From Tethya wilhelma (Eukaryota > Porifera > Demospongiae > Tethyida > Tethyidae), in assembly GCA_964030475.1 (NCBI GenBank), contig CAXIPT010000001.1, positions 8,380,722 to 8,444,721 of the forward strand: a stretch of 64,000 nucleotides of DNA. The letters are read 5' to 3'. Numbering within the stretch: the stretch's first letter is position 1; the number at the start of each line of letters is the position of its first letter. Made by a program: the position numbers and the translations under genes. Below are positions 9,429-19,600 of this stretch, piece by piece. The notes under the pieces were generated by a model. The model saw only the letters and a program-made list of their open reading frames with translations, ran no database searches and was not told the origin of the DNA.

Positions 9429-10400
9429 CACTTCAAGTGAAATTTCCATTGAAATATTCATTGAAATTTTCAGTGAAATTTCAATTGAAATTTTCAGTGA
9501 AATTTCAATTGAAATTTTTAGCGAAAATTCCATTGAAATTTCCAGCAAAAATTCCATTGAAAATTTTCAGTAAAAATTCAATTGAAATTTCCATTGAAAC
9601 TTCCAGTGAAATTTCTATTGAAATATCTATTGAAATTTCCAGTGAAATTTCGATTGAAATTTCCAGTGAAATCCTCAAAAACCATGACAGCCTTCATCAC
9701 ATTTGCACCATTCGAACTCTATCTGTTCAATTCAAGATGCATATGATGCTGTTTGGATTGAGCCCATTGAAATTTCTAGTGAAATTTCCATAATCCTAGT
9801 GATTTTGACGATTCTATACCTGCCAAAATCACTAGCCTCCGGATTATGGAAATTTCACTAGAAATTTCAATGGGCTCAATCCAAACTGGCAGCATCATCT
9901 TGAATTGAACGGATAGAGTTCGAATGGTGCACATGTGATGAAGGCTGTCATGGTTTTGACGATTCTCTAACAGATACCTGTCAAAATCACTAGGATTTTA
10001 ATGGAAATTTCACTAGAAATTTCAATGAATGTATATAATTATAAGAAACAGAAAATTATCCATGACTGCTTAATTATAGAGAGCAAGTAAAACAGTGCAG
10101 TGATTGACGATTTTCTAACAGACACCTGCCAAGATAGCTTCATGATCAATGGATAATTTTAATGGAAATTTCAATGAATATTTTAATGGAAATTTCAATG
10201 AATTTCAATTTAATTGAAATTTCCATTAAAATATCCATTGAAACTTCTAGTTAAATTTCCATTGAAATTTCCAGGGAAATTCCATTGAAATTTTCAGTAA
10301 AAGTTTCATTGAAATTAATATAATAATAATTATTTCCAGTAAAATTCCATTGAAATCTCCAGTGCAATTTCAATTTGAAATTTCCATTGAAAATTCTATT
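9429..10400. repeat. GAAATTTCCATT degenerate tandem array with a large inverted repeat
   Basis: Variants of GAAATTTCCATT and GAAATTTCAGT recur on both strands. Within the array, 9660-9795 and 9835-9965 are near reverse complements of about 130 bases, around a spacer containing TGACGATTCTATACCTGCC. The arms carry matching non-repeat sequence (CATGACAGCCTTCATCAC), so this is a true inverted duplication. 10400-10540 is unremarkable. Confidence 0.85.
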
Positions 10401-10974
10401 GGCATTTCCATTTACTTATTGACAGTCTTCATCACCTGTGTATCATTTGAATTCAAACTTTACTAGTTCAAAAATGGTGTGTTAGATAACACTGTTTTTC
10501 ACCTCTAATTTTTACTGGTGTGTACAAAGCCCATATGACACGGCGTGTAATATATCATACGTACGGTAGTACGTATAGTAGGAATGGACCGACTGTCCCA
10601 TTGACACAATACAAAATGTTCATGCTTATAAACTTTCAGGGAAACAAGGATAAGCCTTCAAATGCATTTTAATTTTTATAGCCTCTCCCAGACAGTTTAC
10701 TTACTGTATTAACCAAGAAAACTGGCAGAAAGTTTCTGGAGCACTCTGGAGAGAGCGCTGGCGAGAAGCCACAACAGTGCAATTTTGTTCTCCTTCCTTC
10801 CTTCCTAACTGACTTACTTGAACGCGATTTCCAGACAAACTAAAGGCATTGAGCCAACTTTAACTATATAGTGAGACTTCATTTCATCTGTAGTACGTCC
10901 TTTTTGACTTGTTTGCTGGCGAAAAGGCAGCAAACAAAATCTAGGCAGCTTTGAAAATCACGATATAAAATACT

Positions 10975-11322
10975 TAGCCTCGTCCCCAGGCCCAAAAGAG
11001 GGCCTGGTATCTATTGACTGCGCATGTGCCAGTTTGTACCCAAAATCTGGGTACATCGTAAATTTCACCGTAAAATTATCCGTATACTCTGTTGACTGGA
11101 TTACGTCATAGGTTTTTTCGAAGCAATAGGCACAGAAAAGCTAAACGAACGCTTGTCTCTTTTCAAGCACTTACTTGATATATTTCCAGAAGAAAAGAGT
11201 GAAAAAGCAGCAGTAGCCAATCCAGGTAGGACTGTAGATCAATTTCTTTTTCGCTACAAATACGCGCATGCGCAGTCAATAGACACCAGGCCCTCTTTTT
11301 GGGGGGCCTGGGAACGAGGCTA
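10975..11322. mobile_element. 348-bp foldback element, TAGCCTCGTCCCCAGG termini
   Basis: It starts TAGCCTCGTCCCCAGGCCC and ends with the near reverse complement GGGCCTGGGAACGAGGCTA. Long arms include GTCTATTGACTGCGCATG in both orientations. Related short elements are at 24183-24286 and 56525-56561. No clear target duplication is visible. No open frame of note. Confidence 0.75.
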
Positions 11323-11468
11323 TCTTATTTAGCCATTTTGATGTAGGTAAAAGGTCGTCAATAGACCACGTGGTTTGCAATTGCTTATAATGCGCATGCG
11401 CATTAAATGTACAGTTTTGCTTTTTGTATACTTGTCTCTACTGTATGAATGTCTCCATACAATTAAGC

Positions 11469-13057
11469 ACCTTGGTTAGGGTGTCCAACGTGAAATTTCA
11501 AGAGTGGCAAATTGAAGTCATTGCTAGTTATTTGTGTAGACCTACTCTAGATCAACTGAAAAATATATCTGGTTTGATGCAATCACGCATTGTTTTCCTT
11601 TGCGAGGCATTTTACTAAAAACACAAATTCGCAAATAATGGTCACGTGACCAAAATGCCATACAAGGTTCACTACAATAGCAAATTTGGTGAGGCTTGGC
11701 TGTAAGCAATGTTCTAGGACTATGTTATCTTTTTATCCAGTCTGCACTACGACCTACAATTTCCCATACATTTTCAGTCACAGCCGGGAAACAGTGCATT
11801 CTGGTTTCCATGCCAATCATTTCGTAGTCCATGTTTCATGACGTAAGCGAAGTGTTCCCTCGCACAATTTCCATTAATGACATTGCGACTATTTAGTGTA
11901 ACAAATACTGAGTCCTTGGCAGCTGCGCACTAATTGTATTATTCACGTTTTACGTCACACAAAGTTTGCACGTGAGCCAAGAAATTGAAATGGACAAAAT
12001 TGAACAATTTCCAATATTTCACTGTGAATATCTTTCGTTATTCAAAGAAAATCAATTGCCCTTTTTAATATGTTAAATATCATAATGTATCCTATCAATC
12101 GATGATAACTGATTGTGCTGGATTCTTTCTATTCTAGTGCCCATTTGTTCTGAACATGACACAGCTCAATAATCATCAAACAGGGGGGATGGTTCCTGCT
12201 GTGGTGAATGAAAAAAACAAAGCATTAAAAATAGTGACAATCATAAATAGTAAGAAATATAACAGTACTTTTGTAAACAGTTTAATACAGTGTCCTGCAA
12301 AACAAGAGCTGTGATACAGAAAGCTTTTAAAAATGGTAAAACTAACTAATTTTGTTTGGTCTCTACAGCTGGGAAAAGGTTTTGTTAAATATCTTGTGGC
12401 AAAATTCAAGCAAAAGAGGCTTTGAATACCTCATAGACAGAATCTAGAGACATTTCAAAGGCAGGAAAGGAGTGCCCATTTTTAGTGAAAATGGCTAAAA
12501 TCGAAATTTTTGCCATTAGTACATGTATAAATAAAGCTTAGTTATGCTACAAATTCATGTTAGGTAGCTAAAGAAAGCTCAAACATGGTAAAAATAAGTT
12601 GCTTTACCTTGAAAACTAGTCAAATGCCGCCATAGTCCCCTCAATAGCTCGTAGTGTCGACTTGTTTCAGGAGCTTTTCAGGCGGCCATCTTAAAATTTC
12701 CCCATACAAATTTCCCTATCTAAAATCCCACTTCCGGGTGCATTTTTCATTTCCGGGTGTGACTGAAAATTGTAGGTCGTCCTGTAGACTGATCAGTGTT
12801 TGTAAGATTCTTACTGCTTGTGACAAATGCGGCAATAGCACGCGCATGCGTACGTACGCGTACGTACTAAATTCTGGTCACGTGACCATTATTTTGCGAA
12901 TTTGTGTTTTATTGAAACGCCTTGCGAAGGAAAACAACGCATGATTACATCAAACCATATATATTTTTCAGTTGACCTATAGTAGGTCTAGACAAATAAC
13001 TAGCAATGACTTCAATTTGCTACTCTTGAAATTTGACGTTGGACACCCTACCTTGGT
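11469..13057. mobile_element. hAT-like non-autonomous DNA transposon with 8-bp target duplication
   Basis: Element 11477-13049 has terminal inverted repeats of about 175 bases. It starts TAGGGTGTCCAACGT and ends ACGTTGGACACCCT. The flanks ACCTTGGT (11469-11476 and 13050-13057) match, and the related uninterrupted repeat has a single ACCTTGGT at 46121-46128. Eight-base duplications and TAGGG-type ends are typical of hAT elements. The interior has no transposase frame, so it must be moved in trans. A subterminal inverted pair (CCTACAATTTC and GAAAATTGTAGG) is near 11755 and 12765. Confidence 0.8.
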
Positions 13058-13078
13058 GTTTAAAAAAGTGAATGAACA

Positions 13079-13446
13079 AGTATAATAAAAATTTTATAAA
13101 AATAAGAAGTGTAGGAATGGGCAGTGCAGTAAAAAGTAATGAAACAAGGTAAGTCTTTGAATTTCGGCACATGACTACTTCATTTTTTGTACCCAACTCT
13201 TATACATTGCTGTGTACCTACATTCTACATACTCGTTACTTTATCCAAATTAGTCAAGTGATTTCTTGCATTGACTCATGAGCCAAATGACCAACATTTA
13301 TAAAGATGGAATTCAAACTTGCAACTGACTCATGAAAATGAAGTAGTCATGTGCCGAAATTCAAAGACTTATCTTGTTTCATTACTTTTTACTGCACTGC
13401 CCATTCCTACACTTCTTATTTTTATAAAATTTTTATTATACTTGTA
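13079..13446. repeat. Inverted-repeat element, AGTAGTAAAAATTT family
   Basis: Arms of about 110 bases run from AATAAAAATTTTATAAAAAT to the reverse complement at 13340-13443. They share GTGTAGGAATGGGCAGTGC with the other members. The copy at 46149-46436 lies at the same place relative to repeat R, so the two may form one composite element. Confidence 0.8.
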
Positions 13447-13569
13447 GAAGTTTCTTTTGAGTGGTGTGCTAATGACTTACATCTTAACACCACCCACCCA
13501 TATTAGACACTAGTCCCAAATCCTGACTCAATCATTAGCACATATAATAACTACAACTATGACTATAAT

Positions 13570-13690
13570 AACTACAAGTAGTAAAAATTTCAAAAAATAA
13601 GTAGTGTAGGAATTGGCAGTGCAATAAAGAATTGGAACAAGGCATGGTCTCAATTTCGACACATGTACATGACTACTTTATTTTCGATTC
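13570..13690. repeat. Solo left arm of the AGTAGTAAAAATTT family
   Basis: AGTAGTAAAAATTTCAAAAA through GACTACTTTATTTT matches the left arm only. A full element starts directly after it. Confidence 0.65.
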
Positions 13691-13696
13691 GGGATC

Positions 13697-14143
13697 CCTT
13701 ATAATTACAAGTAGTAAAAATTTCAAAAAAATAAGTAGTGTAGGAATGGGCTGCTGAGTGCGGTAAAAAGCATTGGAACAAGGCATGTCTCAATTTCGGC
13801 ACATGACTACTTCATTTTTGATTTATTTTTGATCCCTAATATGGATCCTTCCTTGGTGTCATAAAATTAAAATGCATGCAATTATATATCTGTACTACTA
13901 TACAGTGCCATATCTTACTGTTGCATTTGTTCAAATTCCTACTAATCAGTTGACTAAGCAGTAAAGTAAACCATAACAAAACAGGCAACTTAAACTGGAC
14001 TGCATGCCAGCCAAGAATTAGGTATATATAAAAAATGAAGTAGTCATGTGCCGAAATTGAGACATGCCTTGTTCCAATGCTTTTTACCGCACTCAGCGGC
14101 CCATTCCTACACTACTTATTTTTTTGAAATTTTTACTACTTGT
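13697..14143. repeat. Full inverted-repeat element, AGTAGTAAAAATTT family
   Basis: The termini are ACAAGTAGTAAAAATTTC and GAAATTTTTACTACTTGT, with arms of about 115 bases that are almost exact reverse complements. The core is AT-rich without coding. It is followed by repeat R in plus orientation. Confidence 0.85.
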
Positions 14144-14644
14144 TCATTCACTTTTTTCAACACTATATATATACAGTGTGGAGACTATCAGAGACTGGTT
14201 AGTCCCTACAAAAAGCTTGAGTAGCAGCTACAATTTCATTATGCTGGATGAAACTATAATGTGCATGCGCATAATGCCACGTGGATAGATGACCTTTGAA
14301 CTCTACCTAAGATGGCTGCATTGCAGTACATGAATTTATACACTAAGTTTTAAAGCTTTCTAGTTTTTGTTTAGGCCTATTTGAGATTGAAACGAGTATC
14401 AAGGAATGTAGTACCCAAGAAAAGAACTTACTTTGTGCTGTCAAAGTTGGCTCAAGACATTCTGGTTCTCTGGAAATCGTTTTCAAGTAAGTCAGTTAGG
14501 AAGTACGTAAGTACGTACGTACGTAAGTTAGAAGAACAAAAATGGCACTATGGTGGCTTCCCACTAGCGCTCTCTACGAGTGCTGAGAAAAGTTTTTGTG
14601 AGTTTTAAGCCTTGCATGCAGTTGGTAATCTGTCGGTGAGGGCC
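14144..14644 (+). repeat. Repeat R, plus copy, cut by the duplicated block
   Basis: Similar to 1-450. Its right part is cut at 14644 where duplication copy 2 starts (GGTGAG, then GGCCATATTGAC). The homologous frame at 14381-14608 is not a gene. Confidence 0.7.
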
Positions 14645-14709
14645 ATATTGACTATTTGCCATAATAATTGTGATGCACCATGTATCTTCATTGATATCAG
14701 TACATGTAC

Positions 14710-14886
14710 CTCTTCTTGGACTAGTTTCCTGAGTATGGTCGTCAGAAGGTTCTCTATGAACTGAGGGAAGTGGTTGGGAAAGGCCTGTACCAAGTAGGTG
14801 ATGGTCTTCACTATCGCAACAACCCCCTCCGGTTTCACATCACAGATGCAGTACTGACATCCTCGTATTATGACTTCAGCACATGT
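14710..14886 (-). pseudogene. Orphan exon, copy 2 (59 codons)
   Basis: Same sequence as 7188-7364, with the same acceptor and GTACAT donor. Its helical product includes VKTITYLVQAFPNHFPQF. No partner exons are visible nearby. Confidence 0.4.
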
Positions 14887-15145
14887 CTGAGGGATAACAA
14901 CAAGTGGGTATGTGATTAAGGTACATTATGAGGGTAAACAGAGATATAATTATGTGATTAAGAAACATTATGAGGGAAAACAGTGGATGTAATTAAGGTA
15001 CGACTGTATGAGGGTTAACAGAGGTATGTGATTAGGTACATTATGAGGGTAAACAGAGGTATGTGATTAAGGTGCATTATGAAGGTAATAGAGGTATGTG
15101 AGGATCATACCATGGCAAACTGTCCTGGCTGAGAGATACATATAA

Positions 15146-15549
15146 TAGTAAAAATTTCAAAAAAATAAGTAGTGTAGGAATGGGCAGTGCGGTAAAAAGT
15201 ATTGGAACAAGGAATGGTCTCAATTTCGGCACATGACTACTTCATTTTTATTCTTGATCACTTATATATAATTATGGATTTTCAGTGTTGTGTTGCGACG
15301 ATCTGCATACAATAGTACCATAGCTATAGCTTATGATTACTGCATTGGTTCAAATTTCTCAGTACTATATATTATAGCTAATCACTTGGCTACTGAAATA
15401 ATGGAGTAAACTATAAAAGACAGGTATATAATTAACTTAAACTGGATTGCCAGCCAAGAGTTGGACATAAAAATGATCGAAGTAGTCGTGCCGAAATTGA
15501 GACCATGCCTTGTTCCAATACTTTTTACCGCACTGCCCATTCCTGGCAA
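15146..15549. repeat. Inverted-repeat element in duplication copy 2
   Basis: Counterpart of 7624-8027, with a few base differences in the left arm. Confidence 0.8.
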
Positions 15550-15969
15550 GTCCCTACGAAAAGCTTGAGTAGGAGCTACATGCACCTCAGTATGCTAGAG
15601 GAAGCTAATGCGCATGCCCATAAAATGCCACGTGCAAAGATAACGAATGGCACTATGGTGGCTTCCCATTAGCGCTCTCAGAGTCTCTACGAGTGCTGCG
15701 GAAAGGGAAGTTTTTGTGAGTTTTAAGACTTGCATGCAGTTGGTAATCTGTCAGTGAGAGCTTCTGAGCAACTTTCAAGGTCTAGTTTTGTTTGACTGAC
15801 TATAGATTTTTATGGTGGCCAACATTTTGTATAGTGTCTATGGGACAGGCGGCCCATTGTACTACGGTACGTATACGCGTATTATACGTAGTAATTTTTG
15901 TGCACTGATGTGAATAATTATTGAAAACAATAATAATAAGTGTGGACAGCATATTATCTATGAATTCAG

Positions 15970-16215
15970 TATCGCAATGATTGTGGTGATTTTCCTCTTC
16001 ATGGTGCAGTAGACTGTGTCAGAACTCTCCTAGAGTATGGAGCTCATAATTTTATTGATGCTGTCAACTTTGAGAACAAGACTGCTAAGGATCTGATTTA
16101 TGGTAAATTTGCTCAAAATAGTATGAGGGAAGAAATGCTTGAAGATATTGAGTCACAAGAATTCCATCCATCCACTCTTCAGTGTTTGTCTGCATATATG
16201 CTGTTAACAGCATAA
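15970..16215 (+). pseudogene. Ankyrin-repeat-like fragment, copy 2
   Basis: Counterpart of 8448-8693, with the same acceptor and stop. The palindrome pair follows at 16181-16324. Confidence 0.4.
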
Positions 16216-16626
16216 TTATATGCAGACAAACACTGTTGTTCGGTAGGTACGTACTCTATACTTAATGTTGTGCTGCAATGTTGCAGCACAACATTAAGTA
16301 TATAGAGTATACCTACCGAACAACATGTCTGAGTTTGTGTCTTGGCATGACTTAGCACATAATTGACTGCATGCATATAGTAAGGATAACATTGTGGAAA
16401 TTGTATTAATAATTATTATTAATGTGCCAATAAAAAATGTTCGCAAAATTTGATATTTTTTCCATGCAATAATAATTATTGCAAGTGACTAATTAATTAC
16501 ACACAGCTGCAGTTCACACATGTATACAATGTCATATAAACAGAACTCAAATTGAATCATATGTAGCTGATTCAGATCCGCGTCACAAATATTTACAGGG
16601 TCAAACCCATGCCACTGCAAAAGTCA

Positions 16627-19600
16627 CTAATTTGATTGTGATGCTGCTATTTCATAATCTTCATCAGTTGGATCTTCGAAAATCTCTTCCATTGATCCAC
16701 CCATTGTACGATAATGAGTTAAACTTCCTGTGCTCAGGCTAGTATGAGTTTCTCTTAATGGTTCATCAGTTAACTCTCTGTATGAGTTTCGTTCAGGCTG
16801 TTGTTCTTGCAAGGGTGAAGCTCGAATCTTCTTGAATATGAAGTAATAGGTGTGATAGCCGACGATACCAATAAATGTTATGAAAGCAATGCTAATACTC
16901 GAATAAACTACGGCAGATTTTGCATGTACTCTCCTATCCGATTGTTTGTCAGCATCTAAATTAGAGATGAAGAAAGTAAGATTTGCAAGGATTATCAGAT
17001 TGATGAAGAATGTTGTCTCAAGGAAGCTTAGGAGCCACATTTTATAGACGTGTATCTTGAGACTCTGATATCCAAGCAAGCAAACAGTGGCTAAGATGAC
17101 TGCCAATAGAGTCACTTGTAAATCTCCAAATACATTTACAACTGAGATCAAATAGAGAGCAGCTCGTACTAACAGTAGTAGGCCAACCCAATAACCATGT
17201 TTAGGTTTAAACGGAGCATGATAGGTATCCATAAAGTGATTGGTATTTCTAATGATTTCTGAACTGCTGAGATAGGATGACTTCATAAGGATAGGATAGA
17301 GCCACTGCCAGCTAAAGAGGAGGAAGGTGTACATGAGACCCACAATAAGAAGAAAGATAGCTACCAAAAAGAGTCCAATGTGTTTTCCTCGAAGGTAGTC
17401 TACATTAGCATCAATCAGCCACACTCTACGACTTCCTGGGGCAACAAAATCAGTTTCAAAGGTCTCATTCATGGAAGGTGTACCACTGAACTTTAGGTCT
17501 GTAAATGCAAGTGCAGCTAAGATTGCCCGAAGAATTTTCGTGTAGGAGAGTAAAATGAGAGTGGCAAGTGCTGCTACTGGGTTACTGGCTAGTAGTATCA
17601 GTTTCGAGAGTTTCGATGAATGTTTACAGATTCTAATAATTAGAATAACCAGAATGAGGATGTAAAATGGAAATGCAAGCTGTAACCACGTGTTTACATA
17701 CGCATCCATTCCACGATAGAAACAGGCTTCAATTCCAAAGTCTAGATTGATCCATGATATGAAGACAGTTAAAGGATTTTGTCCCATGAGAGGATGTGTT
17801 TTGGGTTGTCTAGCTGGAAAGAATATTGCATGATTTGCTTCAATAATATTTGCATAGAATACCAGTCCGTTGATTGTTCCTGTGGCTACTGTAATGTTAC
17901 ATACCAAAATGATTGCAACTAATGCTACACCAGCAAGGGCAAATAGAATAATGAGTGAAAGCCAGTTGTCTGTACAATCAGGTTTACAACGAGAGCTTCC
18001 AAGTGAGAGGCTGTATCCTGGTTTACACTCTCCACAGAGCCAACCTGAGCGATTGAAGGCACAATGAGCATCTGAACCTCCGGAAGAGTTCAAGTTTATT
18101 CTGACAGTAGATTGATCACAGTAGTCAAAAGGACATTGGTGTCCAGTGTAGCCTCTTTCATCTGTATAGTTGATCCAATAGTTGGTTTTGGCCTGTAAAG
18201 TTCCATATTCTATGAAACAACCAACAATGTACGGCTTCAGCTCAGAAGCACATACAGTGCAAACACAATTTTCATCAGCTGTGAATCCTATTGGACAGTT
18301 GTTACAAGGTAGGAATGCAACTCTGTAGTAACGTTGAGATATTCCTGTATTATTACACGGGCCAGCTGCATAGAGAAGTAGTGTATGCGATTGAGTCTGA
18401 AGCGGAGAAGAAATGGTGTAGTTTAAATCTGTACACAAATCAGAATCAGACGTCATTTGTTTTAACTGTCCTAAAGCTAGTCTGCCCCCCACTGATGATG
18501 AAAGTGAGGTGAAGATTGTTGCTGGTATGGAATTGTTGACTTGGTCAACAGCAGCCACTGAAACATGGAACAGCTCTCCTCTTCTGATGTATCGAACAGG
18601 TGGTTGGTAGCTACAGTCTAGGACATTTTCTAAACAAAAGCAAACACGAACGGCATTAGATGATATATTTGTCACAGAATTCAAATCTTCAGGTTCAAGG
18701 TTTGTTATGTTCAAGAGGTATGTTACCCCACTGATTGGATTTGGAGCAATTTCAGAAGACTTTGCATAAACTTCTGAAAATGGACTCACAGCACATCTGT
18801 CTAATAGGCCTCCATACAGAATTGCACCAGCTCTAGAAGCGTAGTTACTGGTGAAGTTCAGACTGTTTAGATTTATGCTAATCCTGGCTTCATTGTTAAA
18901 GACAGCATACCCTCTGAAAGCTTGAAAAAAACATTCTCCAGCTTGAGTACTATTGTGGTTAAAATTGTATTTATTTACTGATTGACAAACACCAGAGTTC
19001 ACATCATCCAATACATAAATAGCTCCTCCATATTCTGCCTCATTGTCAGTAAAGTCAAACTTTAATGGCAATTGACCATAAGATCTCGAGCTTGGATAAA
19101 ATGCTGCTCTTGTTTTGATAACATACAATCTGGAATTGGCCTCCATGTAAATCCCTCCTCCTCTTCTTGCTCGATTTGAGGTGAATTGAAGCATATTTAT
19201 AATGTTTGTATCACCATGAGCATAGAGCTTAATTTGTGAGCTGCTAGCATACATACCGCCACCATCCTCCTGAGCCGTATTTTCACTAATTGTAACTGTT
19301 GTGTTAAAGTTCTTTTTACTGCTGTACTTTATTCCACTTTGGTAGGCATATATACCTCCACCAGATGTGAACGCATGATTGCTCACTATCATAATGTCTC
19401 CTTCAACATGGAGTGTGCTTTCACTTAACAAAATGGCCCCACCCAGCTTGGCTGTATTGTTAGATAAAGTAATTGTGCCAGAAAGAGTCACTTTACTCTG
19501 GTATAATGTCATTCCTCCCTGTCCAGCTGTTTGGTGAGTGTTAGACAAATTAGGTGAACCTAATACCATCTGCATTGTGTCATGTGATGTTCCTTCCTGT

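Larger units (their letters stand above)
10541..13090 (-). repeat. Repeat R, reverse copy, interrupted by two insertions
   Basis: 10541-10974, 11323-11476 and 13050-13090 line up end to end with the uninterrupted copy at 45541-46150. The gaps are filled by the foldback element 10975-11322 and the hAT-like element 11477-13049. This shows nested insertion and gives the relative order: R first, then the two insertions. Confidence 0.8.
14645..16692. repeat. 2-kb duplicated block, copy 2
   Basis: Partner of 7123-9164. This copy continues without a break into the intact receptor gene 1, so it is the more likely original. Its left edge cuts repeat R. Confidence 0.92.

Noticed and set aside
9101..9793. 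230-codon frame on the plus strand
   Set aside because: It crosses an ambiguous base and two low-complexity arrays and is antisense to the end of the receptor gene.
9429..10400. CRISPR-like array
   Set aside because: The unit is degenerate, has no regular spacers and lies in an animal genome.
11424..12944. Candidate transposase in the hAT-like element
   Set aside because: Only frames below 100 codons exist, with no dimerisation or catalytic motif visible.
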